From the IMG/VR virus record IMGVR_UViG_3300010400_000002, positions 1 through 64,000 of that record: DNA of 64,000 nt, one strand, 5' to 3'. The position numbers were made by a program, and so were the translations under genes. This document shows positions 36,600-45,197 of the stretch, piece by piece (position 1 is the stretch's first letter; each line of letters starts with the position of its first letter). The notes beneath the pieces are model-generated. The model ran no database searches. It was given only the letters and a program-made list of their open reading frames with translations, and had not been told where the DNA came from. This DNA is from a virus.

Positions 36600-38309
36600 A
36601 TGAACAAACTTCCGGGCATATCAGTTCAGCAACGCAATGTGTCTGTCACTAAGACTGCCACTATTCCGGCTATCCGTGTGGATGCTGAACCCTGTGATGA
36701 CGACTGCAACACCAGCGGAAGGTTGCCTGCAATAAAAGTTATTGGGAGTTGCCATGAATGTCCTGATGAGGGGCAAGTTCCTGACGTGATTAGCGAAGAT
36801 TATGAGTGGATAACATATCGAGCTGCGCTAAGAACTTACACTTACACTATCAACTGGATTTATGATGGCGGATTTTGGATTGTGGTGGACAATAATGTGA
36901 AGTTTGTGGGTGAGCCAACAAGTGATGATGAATTGCTTGAGATGCTTAATGAAATGGACTTGGGTGTGTTCACACTTGACGGCACTACGATAACGGTGAA
37001 GGGGTATCACATCTATGGGGATATTTTGGAGACGGATAGTGATGCGCCGACGGTGATTACTCCGGTGGTTGGTTGCATGAATCCGTCTGCACTTGACTAC
37101 AATCCAAATGCAAATGTTCCGGGTGCATGCACTTTTGCCATTCCAAATACAGTCACCTTCAATATAGCATCTAAGAAGGCAGTGGAAACCCAAATCGGGG
37201 CAAATCTTTTTGAACGCGATGTAACTAAGTTCGCAGCATGGACGGCAAAGACAATTGAATTAGGATTACAGATGCTTTACTACACGCCGATTACCGGAAT
37301 GTCGAATAGCCATGCAGCCACGTTAGTTACAATGTTAATTGCAACGGGGTGTGATCTCGGAATATTCTATCCAATTCGCGACAACAACACAGCCGTAAAC
37401 TTTCCCACTTTCTACGATTGGATTAAATTGAAGTTCGGTGCTTACTTAACTTTTGTTCAATTGGATGATGAGTCGCAGTTGAAAAACAAACATCTTGACA
37501 CACTAAATCCTCCATACTCTGCTTTGTATATCTCCCGCGCTCAACAGGTGATGAACTATGATCCAGCGATGCAATTCTCTTGGGACACAGCACCCATTTA
37601 CAGAACAACGACAGCTTCCGTAAACCGGAATCAAGCACTCAAAGATTTGAATGATACCGATTGGGGACGGCAGTACGAACAAATTTCTCCTGATCGTTGC
37701 ATATTTAGTCCAACTGATTCTGCCCACAATCTTATGTTGGTGAATTATTATTATGACACTCAATTACCAGGGGACTTAGTTGCTTTCTTTGCATTGTTCA
37801 CACACATAACAAAGCAAACGATAAATCAATTTCACAACAACGACACTGGCACCACAGAACTTTCACATCCACTTCGAAATTATTCGATAGGGCGCATGGC
37901 AATATTTACGCTTGCCAACACAGAGAAGTTTGCAAACGTATTGTATATGCAGCTTTCAGAATTAGTAAGGGGTGTGCATCCTGAGTTTGATTCGATGAAA
38001 CGGATTGCAAAATGTTTCTACTTCACTTATACGATGCCTGTGACAATTCCGTATGCAGGCTGTTTAGCGCAAGGGTTTCAGACAGGATCAAATTCATTTG
38101 GAATTCTTATCACCAACCAAACAGCAACGGAAGTGACTATTGCAGCATCGGATATTGCTATCACCGGAAAAACTGTATCGGGATTGTTTACTTATGATCG
38201 GGGATATTCAGACAGCATTGATGGAGTAATGACGAATGAAACCGGAACGGCGGCTACAATAGATGTGAAACCATTTAGTGTGACCTGGGTTACGTTCACT
38301 ACCGTGTAA
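36600..38309 (+). CDS. Tail protein with Bacteroidota-type repeat and glycosidase-like C-terminus
   Basis: The 569-aa protein is modular. Residues about 80-141 repeat a small module found in the tail fibre (VDNNVKFVGEPTSDDELLEML matches NIGGDNYSIGDPVDANDLEA by position). Residues 157-170 read GCMNPSALDYNPNA, a calcium-loop-like repeat common in secreted proteins of Bacteroidota. The remaining 390 residues are alpha/beta with NYYYDTQ and end in a beta-sandwich, the layout of TIM-barrel glycosidases of the arabinofuranosidase type. It may bind or cleave host surface glycans. The glycosidase idea is inference from layout. Confidence 0.55.
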   Translation: MNKLPGISVQQRNVSVTKTATIPAIRVDAEPCDDDCNTSGRLPAIKVIGSCHECPDEGQVPDVISEDYEWITYRAALRTYTYTINWIYDGGFWIVVDNNVKFVGEPTSDDELLEMLNEMDLGVFTLDGTTITVKGYHIYGDILETDSDAPTVITPVVGCMNPSALDYNPNANVPGACTFAIPNTVTFNIASKKAVETQIGANLFERDVTKFAAWTAKTIELGLQMLYYTPITGMSNSHAATLVTMLIATGCDLGIFYPIRDNNTAVNFPTFYDWIKLKFGAYLTFVQLDDESQLKNKHLDTLNPPYSALYISRAQQVMNYDPAMQFSWDTAPIYRTTTASVNRNQALKDLNDTDWGRQYEQISPDRCIFSPTDSAHNLMLVNYYYDTQLPGDLVAFFALFTHITKQTINQFHNNDTGTTELSHPLRNYSIGRMAIFTLANTEKFANVLYMQLSELVRGVHPEFDSMKRIAKCFYFTYTMPVTIPYAGCLAQGFQTGSNSFGILITNQTATEVTIAASDIAITGKTVSGLFTYDRGYSDSIDGVMTNETGTAATIDVKPFSVTWVTFTTV

Positions 38310-38684
38310 TCACCTATTCCAAACATACCCATAAAGAGTATCGGTAGCAGAGTGCTTGATCGCATAGATTTGTTTCTGCAGCCTCTCCTTTGCTGTTCTC
38401 TGTATTGAATAAAAGCTGGGCATGATAAACCAACTGTTCAACAACCGATCATAAGAAACAAAAGCAGTATCGCCAACGTGACCTCTTGGCTGTGGCATTC
38501 GTATCGCTCCCGTCTGCCACTTGTTATCCAAACTTGTAGCTTGCCAAATGTAATCGTTATCCTGACGTTCAATTGAGGTGACTCTCATATCGCAGTAGAT
38601 CATTCGAGCCATATGCTTGTTGTAACTTGATGCGGCAATTATCACTGTAATAAGCAGGGAGAAGGAGAGAAGTATTTTCTTCAT
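38310..38684 (-). CDS. Membrane-anchored accessory protein, opposite strand
   Basis: The only minus-strand gene in the late region. I start at 38684 (MKKILLSFSLLITVIIAAS), which is a clean N-terminal signal anchor with charged start and hydrophobic core; upstream residues are non-coding-like. The soluble part (about 100 aa) is basic and aromatic and unrecognised. It ends with no gap to the convergent tail gene. Its own promoter (TTG, 20 bases, TACGTTTG) lies just upstream. A lysogenic-conversion or superinfection-exclusion role fits, but is inference. Confidence 0.7.
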   Translation of the reverse strand: MKKILLSFSLLITVIIAASSYNKHMARMIYCDMRVTSIERQDNDYIWQATSLDNKWQTGAIRMPQPRGHVGDTAFVSYDRLLNSWFIMPSFYSIQRTAKERLQKQIYAIKHSATDTLYGYVWNR

Positions 38685-38691
38685 GAGCGCA

Positions 38692-38722
38692 CAAACGTAC
38701 AGATAATTTTCCTTGTGAACAA
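38692..38722 (-). promoter_or_regulatory. Minus-strand promoter for the accessory gene
   Basis: On the minus strand TTG (38722-38720), 20 bases, then TACGTTTG (38699-38692), a full match to the Bacteroidota consensus TTG-N20-TAnnTTTG. The start codon follows seven bases after the -7 box, so the leader would be only a few bases or absent. The TTG region contains TTGTGAAC on the plus strand, also found at 41582. Confidence 0.65.
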
Positions 38723-38736
38723 TAAACCAAATAACA

Positions 38737-38769
38737 TTGTGCAATCGGTAATTTTTGCAATTAACTTTG
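38737..38769 (+). promoter_or_regulatory. Plus-strand promoter for the tail fibre
   Basis: TTG (38737-38739), 22 bases, TAACTTTG (38762-38769) fits the Bacteroidota promoter with a slightly long spacer. The ATG of the fibre follows six bases later, again nearly leaderless. With the minus-strand promoter it forms a divergent pair 37 bases apart. Confidence 0.5.
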
Positions 38770-38775
38770 GACGCT

Positions 38776-41562
38776 ATGGTTCCTGCAACTGCGAGCTATA
38801 TTAGTAGTGGTGCTTTCGGAAAAACGACTGACGTTTTTGATGCGCTCAATGCAAGAATTCATGATCCATTCCGTCGTGAATTTCTCCAACTTGATTTACA
38901 ACTTACAGGCAACGTCACAACCTTCGTAGCGGGAACAGCCGTTGACTACACTTCCGGTTATGATGTGATTGTAAATATCGGCGGTGATAATTATTCCATC
39001 GGTGATCCTGTCGATGCGAATGACCTCGAAGCGCGATTAAATAATTTGGATATTGGTCAATGGTACTTTGATGCTGACGACAATCTTGCTATCAGAAGCC
39101 TGCACAATATCGGTGACATTACACAGAATGGAAATACCATTTTCTCTACGAGTAGTGTTGTGGATAATATTGATGAACCGGAGATAACGGATGCAATTCG
39201 TGAACTTGCATTACGAATTCACAAACTCTCTACTACGGTAGCTTTGCCGTGGACTGAAATTGGTTTTGGCAGCATTGACAACACAGCGATTGTTTCATCT
39301 CCGAAACTGACGTACAATGATCTGACTGATACCTTAACCATGACCGATGTGCATGGCATTGATTCATTGAAGATAGCACCAGGGATATTTTACCCATTTG
39401 CTAATAACGGTTGGGATGCGGGTATTACTCTCTATAAAAATACAAGTGGTGGGCAATTTGTTGCCGGTGCCACTGATTCTGATTCCACATTTGCTCTATG
39501 GCAGTCTTTCCATCTTTCGGATGACCTGACTACACAATATATTACAGAGGCGATGTTATGGTCTTGTGGCACTTATGATAGGGGAATTACAGGTAATGAA
39601 TTGGGTACTCATTTTAAGATTAATGATTACGACAGGATTTATATTAATGATACCTATGTCAGACTGTACAATGCTGACCCATCTTCCAGTGCTGCCTACG
39701 TCCAACGATTCTACGGAGCATACACAGCTGGAATACCACATTATGTAGGACTGCAGGCATCGAATTCAGTAGCGGCTGACAGCACATACATTTTACCGAC
39801 AAATTACCCGGGAGTAAGCGGTTACGTTCTATCTTCTACAACATTTGGTGTGATGAGTTGGATTGCTCCGGCAACTGGAAGCGTTACATCTGTTAGTGTA
39901 GCCACTGCCAACGGATTCGCCGGTTCATCAAGCGGAGGCGCAACACCGATACTTACTTTATCCACCACCATCACCGGCATCCTCAAAGGCAACGGAACAG
40001 CGATCAGTGCAGCGACCGATTTAGACATAACAGGAAAACTATTAACAGGGTATGTAAGTGGTGCAGGAACGGTAGCGGCAACAGATTCTATTTTACAAGG
40101 GATACAAAAATTAAATGGGAACACGGCGGCATTGGTGACAGGCGTAAGTTCTGTAAATGGAGGAACAGGCGCAGTAACAATTACCGTAACTGGTACAGCA
40201 AATAAAATAGATGTAAGTGGTGGAACTGGATTAACGCCAACGATAACCATATCACCAACCTATGTTGGACAAACAAGCATCACAACATTAGGAACGGTAA
40301 CAACCGGAACATGGAGTGCCACGACCATAGGTACCACAAAAGGAGGGACCGGATTAACGAGTTATACGACAGGCGATATTATTTATGCAAGCGCTTCTAA
40401 TACACTATCAAAATTGGCAGTTGGAACCACTGGTCAGGTGTTGACATTGGCGGCAGGGATTCCGTCATGGGCAACACCGACAACGGGGACGGTTACTTCT
40501 ATTGCTACGGCGGGATTAATTTCTGGAGGCACTATCAATACTACCGGAACGATTACTACCGCGATTGCCACTAACAAACTTGTTGGCAGGGCAACGGCAG
40601 GAACAGGAGTGTTTGAAGCGATCACTTTAGGGACGGGGCTTTCTTTTTCGGGAACTACGCTTAATGTCACCTTTCCGGCTGATTATATTTCATCAATAGC
40701 AGATACGGCTACGATAGATTTAAGTGTAAGTGGTGGAGGACAGTTGACAGCATCATTCGTTTCATTGGATATATCGCAGTTTGCTAATGATGTTCCTTAT
40801 GCTAATCTTGCAGGAATTGATAAACAAATTATATTTAATGATGGTGGAAGCGCCTATAATGGCGATGCAGGATTACAATATAGCAAGACCGATACGCAGA
40901 TACTTTTAGCTAATGGAAGTGACAAGAATCCATCCTATGCTTTTGTGAGTGATGTAGGAAGCGGAATGTATAGTAATGGAGCTAATGGGATTGTATTGGC
41001 AACAAATGGTATAAATGCGTGGCAGATAGATAGTAGTCAAACTTTATTCCCCATGGGGGGTCAGTCATTGGGTTTGAATACTAACCCCATTAGTAAGGCA
41101 TATGTAGATTTAATAAATGCGGTAGGAAACGATGGGGTTACTGGAAGCGGAAATACAATTACAACAATCGGCGGAGTTGTAACAGGAATAAGCAATGCGG
41201 TCGTTGCAACAATAGTGGCAGACAATGACCTAACAGGACAAACAACCGCCGTAGCAAATATAACAACGTATACTCCAGGCGCTGATGGAACGTATAGAGT
41301 TGGAGGCTATCTTACTACGACTGCAATATCAGCAGGAACACTTAACTTCCAAGTTACTTATACTGATGAAACAAGTGTGACAAGAACCCAGACATTTGCA
41401 ATCATGGGAACGACTACCCAAAATATTACCACAACCGGAAGCTTTACCTTTCCTGACATACAGATAAGAGTAAAGAGCGGAAGCGCAATAACAGTTAAGA
41501 CTACATTTGTAGGAGTTTCGACTACTTACGACGTTGGAGCCACAATAGAATTTTTACGATAA
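38776..41562 (+). CDS. Tail fibre, 928 aa
   Basis: I use the ATG at 38776; the longer frame opens with TTG inside the promoter. The N-terminal module (residues 62-115) is shared with the 569-aa protein. Long repetitive beta-structure follows, including GGTGLTSYTTGDIIYAS and QVLTLAAGIPSW at about 520-570, the small repeat typical of tail fibres and collars. The end (VADNDLTGQ to FLR) resembles a trimeric receptor-binding tip. Host recognition is its likely role. Glycine, threonine and serine dominate throughout. Confidence 0.8.
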   Translation: MVPATASYISSGAFGKTTDVFDALNARIHDPFRREFLQLDLQLTGNVTTFVAGTAVDYTSGYDVIVNIGGDNYSIGDPVDANDLEARLNNLDIGQWYFDADDNLAIRSLHNIGDITQNGNTIFSTSSVVDNIDEPEITDAIRELALRIHKLSTTVALPWTEIGFGSIDNTAIVSSPKLTYNDLTDTLTMTDVHGIDSLKIAPGIFYPFANNGWDAGITLYKNTSGGQFVAGATDSDSTFALWQSFHLSDDLTTQYITEAMLWSCGTYDRGITGNELGTHFKINDYDRIYINDTYVRLYNADPSSSAAYVQRFYGAYTAGIPHYVGLQASNSVAADSTYILPTNYPGVSGYVLSSTTFGVMSWIAPATGSVTSVSVATANGFAGSSSGGATPILTLSTTITGILKGNGTAISAATDLDITGKLLTGYVSGAGTVAATDSILQGIQKLNGNTAALVTGVSSVNGGTGAVTITVTGTANKIDVSGGTGLTPTITISPTYVGQTSITTLGTVTTGTWSATTIGTTKGGTGLTSYTTGDIIYASASNTLSKLAVGTTGQVLTLAAGIPSWATPTTGTVTSIATAGLISGGTINTTGTITTAIATNKLVGRATAGTGVFEAITLGTGLSFSGTTLNVTFPADYISSIADTATIDLSVSGGGQLTASFVSLDISQFANDVPYANLAGIDKQIIFNDGGSAYNGDAGLQYSKTDTQILLANGSDKNPSYAFVSDVGSGMYSNGANGIVLATNGINAWQIDSSQTLFPMGGQSLGLNTNPISKAYVDLINAVGNDGVTGSGNTITTIGGVVTGISNAVVATIVADNDLTGQTTAVANITTYTPGADGTYRVGGYLTTTAISAGTLNFQVTYTDETSVTRTQTFAIMGTTTQNITTTGSFTFPDIQIRVKSGSAITVKTTFVGVSTTYDVGATIEFLR

Positions 41563-41581
41563 AAGAAATCATAACCCACAT

Positions 41582-41651
41582 TTGTGAACTCTCATTGTTC
41601 ACAATTTCAGGTAATGATGTTGTGACAACATAAAATAGCAGAGTAATTTTC
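41582..41651 (+). promoter_or_regulatory. Inverted repeats and candidate promoter after the fibre gene
   Basis: TTGTGAAC (41582-41589) and GTTCACAA (41597-41604) form a perfect inverted repeat. A second palindrome, ATGTTGTGACAACAT (41617-41631), lies just downstream. A weak promoter (TTG 41620-41622, N21, TAATTTTC 41644-41651) starts inside it. The 109-base gap carries no gene. This looks like a control region for the following accessory genes; it is not a clear terminator. Confidence 0.4.
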
Positions 41652-41671
41652 ACCAATTAAAAACCATAAAC

Positions 41672-41905
41672 ATGAAAATCGAAATCGTAGAAGGGCAAGA
41701 CACCAAGAAAATTGCACCTCACAATCTGAAAGTGAGTGTGACACGCACCAAAGAAGTCGCCGAAGAATTATCGTTATCACAGATTGATGATCGGATTAAA
41801 GGTGAAGAGGGTGCAATTAAGAACTATGAAAATGAGATCATCAAGCACCAAGCATTGATTGAGGAATACAAGGCATTGAAAGAAGAAATTGAAAAGGCGC
41901 TGTAA
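41672..41905 (+). CDS. Small coiled-coil protein, 77 aa
   Basis: The second half (DRIKGEEGAIKNYENEIIKH and the rest to the C-terminus) is a strong heptad-like coiled coil rich in E, K and I. The first half has two strands. It begins a new group of small genes after the fibre. Function unknown; a multimerising tail or lysis accessory is possible. Confidence 0.6.
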   Translation: MKIEIVEGQDTKKIAPHNLKVSVTRTKEVAEELSLSQIDDRIKGEEGAIKNYENEIIKHQALIEEYKALKEEIEKAL

Positions 41906-41906
41906 G

Positions 41907-42452
41907 ATGGCAAAGAAAACAATCAAGCAGGCTATTGACTTCATAGAAATGAGCAATCAGTACTCGAAAGTGCTGACGAATATTTCTGAGAAGAAACGAC
42001 TGCAGGAACGCTCTGACGCTATCAAAAATAAATGGCCATATTCACACAGTGAGCAAAAGCAACTTGCCGCACGTAACAAATTGGAGTATGCAGCGAATAA
42101 GGTCAAGAGCCAACTGAGCAAGAAACTGAATCCTTACAATGAGACGGTGGAGGATATTAACAATGAATTTGCATTGACAGGGGAAGATAAAGCGTACGTC
42201 CTCGACGCCAACGGAAATAAGAAATACACTCCTGAGAATGAGAAGAAGCGCCTTGACAAAATCCGTGAACTGCAAAAGGGAGAGATTGAGTTTGAGCCGC
42301 ACATGGCTACGCAAGTTCCTGATGATCTCAATGAAGTTATCGTAGATGCGTTCAGGGGATTTGTGCTACCGGAAGATTTCGAATTGAAAGAACCAGAAGG
42401 TGAAGCTGTAAGTAGCAATGGAGTAGAAAAACTTGAACCAACAGAATCATGA
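41907..42452 (+). CDS. Unknown charged helical protein, 181 aa
   Basis: An ATG at 41907, one base after the previous stop, gives MAKKTIKQAIDF; a longer frame from 41889 would overlap it. The sequence is strongly charged and helical throughout with an acidic tail. It overlaps the next gene (ATGA). No family recognised. Confidence 0.6.
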   Translation: MAKKTIKQAIDFIEMSNQYSKVLTNISEKKRLQERSDAIKNKWPYSHSEQKQLAARNKLEYAANKVKSQLSKKLNPYNETVEDINNEFALTGEDKAYVLDANGNKKYTPENEKKRLDKIRELQKGEIEFEPHMATQVPDDLNEVIVDAFRGFVLPEDFELKEPEGEAVSSNGVEKLEPTES

Positions 42453-43024
42453 CAAAATATTTCGGAAAAATCCTAATGCTCCTCACCGCCCTACTTGGTG
42501 CGATGCTCATTGGCGTATTAACATCAGATGCCCAAACGTACAGTTCAAGCAATATCCTGCATGCTCTTTTTCTTAAACAGGATTCAAAGACATGGCTGCA
42601 ACATTCATGGGTGTACGTGTTGCATGATAACTACAACACCGACACGGTGACGTATTGGAGTGATAAGCAGACATTGATACGTCAGATGAAGCACATGGAT
42701 ACGACGATCAATTGGTATGATAGTTCTGCAAAAAAATACTATAAGCCATTGTACATACACGACAAGGGTTATCTTAATGACAGCACCTTTAAAGGACCGG
42801 GAATACAATATCGAGTAGGAGAGATTGCAATTAACCCGTGGCAGTTGAAAGATATTTCAGATGCAGCTATTGATAAGGCTACACAGACGGTAGTGCGGTG
42901 GTTTAGTCAGAATTATTACCCTTATGATGCAAAACACTATTGGGTTAATCCCGCTAAGTCGGGAGCATACCTGAAGATAATTTACCCTAACATTGTTAAT
43001 GGAAAGTTTTATGGAAGCAAATGA
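42449..43024 (+). CDS. Exported protein, 191 aa
   Basis: The N-terminus (GKILMLLTALLGAMLIGVLT) is a typical signal peptide with likely cleavage after SDAQ. The mature domain is small and aromatic (WVYVLHDNYNTDTVTYWSDK), with no recognised motif. It may act in the periplasm or outer membrane, e.g. in lysis or host-surface change, by inference. It overlaps the next gene. Confidence 0.7.
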   Translation: MTKYFGKILMLLTALLGAMLIGVLTSDAQTYSSSNILHALFLKQDSKTWLQHSWVYVLHDNYNTDTVTYWSDKQTLIRQMKHMDTTINWYDSSAKKYYKPLYIHDKGYLNDSTFKGPGIQYRVGEIAINPWQLKDISDAAIDKATQTVVRWFSQNYYPYDAKHYWVNPAKSGAYLKIIYPNIVNGKFYGSK

Positions 43025-43463
43025 ATTGAGAATTAAAAATCTTGTCAATTACGACGAGGATAATACCGTATTTGAAGTAATCGAAATAAGCGAAAGTGGA
43101 ATAAAAGTTAAAGATAGTGAAGAAGAAACTTGGATTGAATTAGATCAATTTTCAGGAATTCCACTCACTGAAGAATGGCTATTGAAGTTTGGATTTAAAA
43201 AGCAAGATGATGGTTGGTTTTATCCTAATAATAATTTCAGAAATCAACTTAGGATTTGCTTACCAGATGGCGGTGAATGGTGGAATTATTCATTAGGATA
43301 TAATGATTTTCCAAAACGAAAAGAAGATGAACAGCCTGTACAGGAATGGTTGGTAATTAAATTATTCAAACACGTTCACCAACTTCAAAATTTATATTAC
43401 GCATTAACAGGTGAAGAATTAACCATAAAAGAATTAGCAACTTCAAATAAGTACCTCAAATAG
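43011..43463 (+). CDS. Bacteroidota phage VHQLQNLY-family protein, copy 2
   Basis: I start at 43011 (MEANELRIKN), giving the same N-terminus as the copy at 7230 and a 14-base overlap with the exported gene. IPLTEEWLLKFGF near residue 53 and HVHQLQNLYYALTGEELTIK near the C-terminus identify the family, whose function is unknown. This copy lies in a late accessory cluster. Confidence 0.75.
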   Translation: MEANELRIKNLVNYDEDNTVFEVIEISESGIKVKDSEEETWIELDQFSGIPLTEEWLLKFGFKKQDDGWFYPNNNFRNQLRICLPDGGEWWNYSLGYNDFPKRKEDEQPVQEWLVIKLFKHVHQLQNLYYALTGEELTIKELATSNKYLK

Positions 43464-43488
43464 TTATCACTTAAAACAATACTTTCTT

Positions 43489-44889
43489 ATGAAGCCAATG
43501 ATGAAAATTTATACCAACCCCGCCAAGTTCTCCGGCAAACCGAAGCCCATAAAAATGAAGTATGGCGTTTCTATGCTCCCACAGAATGGCGGCAATGGAC
43601 CTGCTCCGTATCTCGACACCCCGTGGATGGATAAGATGAAAGAACTTTACAACCTTTCATACATAAGCGGCGCGGCAGGCAGTATTGTTATCTATACCAA
43701 TTACATCTCTCCTCCCGGCGTAAGCATAGGATTCAATGGCAATCACCAAGATTGTATTGACAGGCATGTTGACTTTAACACCGTTGTCTCTGGAAGATTG
43801 GCAAAGCCATTTTCTTACGGCTGCTTCGAGAGTGACATTCAGGTAGCGGGGCAATTAGGGAAAGCATACTTGCCGGGAATAAATTGCAGCACACCCATTC
43901 TTGATGGTCGCCGTACCACGCCACCGGCACCATACAACTTCAACCGCTTGCACAGCCAAGTAGATTACATCCTGAGTTTAGCAGCTACAAAAGGAGTAAA
44001 GATTATCGGGATAAAGTGGAATGAAGAATCACAGGGAAAGGGTAATGCTGACGTGTTCCCCACTATTCAGTCACTCGTAGATGTAACGGCAGAAGGCGCT
44101 CGTTATGTTCATGGAAAGAATTCTTCCATCATTAACATCACCGATGCACAAATCACTGATGATCCGAATTGCAGATTCATAAACATGAATGCAACGATGG
44201 GCACTATTCCGTTTGCAAGCTGTCACCGAAACTATTTTCAGGTGCAGAAGCAGATGAATGACTGGACGGATATCATCACCCGCGTAAGAGAATTCCATTC
44301 TGTTACTGATAAGTTCCGTCAACAATTCCCCGGTGGTCAGGAAGAACTTGCACAGCAACAATTTGGAGACATTGATGGCATGGATGTCAGTTTAAATATC
44401 TATTCCGGCAAAGTGGGGCAGGGAATTGTGATGAGCAGTATTCTCCTTCGCGCTATTATGGAAACGGCAACAGATGATGTGATTGCTTTCTTCACACATT
44501 CACAGTCTAATGGACTCATGAGCGGCACCGGAAGAAACTTTTCTGTGAAGCCTTGTTTCTATATGATCAAAGCATTACAGGGCGCATTGGTGAATGACGG
44601 ACTGATTGATGTGCAATTACAGAGTATTGAAGGCGCAGAAAATCTTGTGTATGCAGGAGTGCAACGCGGTTCTGTTTCTGAAATCTATTTTGTGAATGAA
44701 GGCAAGCCGGGAGTTGACCGCGATATAGTGATACCCACTGTTCAGGTGAATGATCACCACAAATCCGTCGCAGTAGTTGATGGGTGGGGTGGAGATTTAG
44801 CAAGCGATACAGCAACACAATACACACAGCCTACTGGTGATTCTATTACTATCAAGGCGGGATATTGCATAAAGGTTGTGACTCAATAA
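43489..44889 (+). CDS. Glycosidase-like tail protein, 466 aa
   Basis: This protein is similar in layout to the 569-aa tail protein. Its alpha/beta body reads like a TIM barrel (YISGAAGSIVIYT, IIGIKWNEESQG, DVIAFFTHSQSNG) and the C-terminal 90 residues form a beta-sandwich. The IKWNEE segment could place an acid catalyst, as in clan A glycosidases. It may degrade or bind surface polysaccharide. No database match is available here, so the call is structural guess. Leader AAACAATACTTTCTTATG. Confidence 0.5.
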   Translation: MKPMMKIYTNPAKFSGKPKPIKMKYGVSMLPQNGGNGPAPYLDTPWMDKMKELYNLSYISGAAGSIVIYTNYISPPGVSIGFNGNHQDCIDRHVDFNTVVSGRLAKPFSYGCFESDIQVAGQLGKAYLPGINCSTPILDGRRTTPPAPYNFNRLHSQVDYILSLAATKGVKIIGIKWNEESQGKGNADVFPTIQSLVDVTAEGARYVHGKNSSIINITDAQITDDPNCRFINMNATMGTIPFASCHRNYFQVQKQMNDWTDIITRVREFHSVTDKFRQQFPGGQEELAQQQFGDIDGMDVSLNIYSGKVGQGIVMSSILLRAIMETATDDVIAFFTHSQSNGLMSGTGRNFSVKPCFYMIKALQGALVNDGLIDVQLQSIEGAENLVYAGVQRGSVSEIYFVNEGKPGVDRDIVIPTVQVNDHHKSVAVVDGWGGDLASDTATQYTQPTGDSITIKAGYCIKVVTQ

Positions 44890-44928
44890 TTTGTTACTTC
44901 AATAAGTTTCACTTTCAAACTAAACGCT

Positions 44929-45192
44929 ATGACTACCCTCAACAGAATAGAAAGCGACCGATGGAAAATGTATATCCAGCAGGTTAACGAAACCGGAGAT
45001 CACGGTGACTTCTGGGAAATGATGTTGAATAGCTCAAGCATTTCAGCACCATTATATAACTCATGGAGATCGGAGTTTCTAACGTGGAAAGGGATCTACG
45101 ATGATGACAGAAAATTGTACATCACCAAACCTGATGATACCACATACAAGGAAGATGGTATCTCCAATTTTCCGGTACCACCTTCAAAATAA
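44929..45192 (+). CDS. Unknown small protein, 87 aa
   Basis: Starts in the ACGCTATG context shared with several late genes. The product is acidic and aromatic, with no recognisable domain or membrane segment. It lies six bases before a two-helix membrane gene, so it may belong to the lysis-type group. Confidence 0.55.
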   Translation: MTTLNRIESDRWKMYIQQVNETGDHGDFWEMMLNSSSISAPLYNSWRSEFLTWKGIYDDDRKLYITKPDDTTYKEDGISNFPVPPSK

Positions 45193-45197
45193 TCCTG

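Noticed and set aside
38755-38775. TTG start of the tail fibre frame
   Set aside because: It lies within the promoter -7 region; ATG at 38776 is preceded by TAACTTTG and gives a sensible N-terminus.
39822-40670. Minus-strand frames rich in V, P and T inside the tail fibre gene
   Set aside because: These mirror the repetitive fibre sequence (G/T-rich repeats) and show no start context or coupled neighbours.
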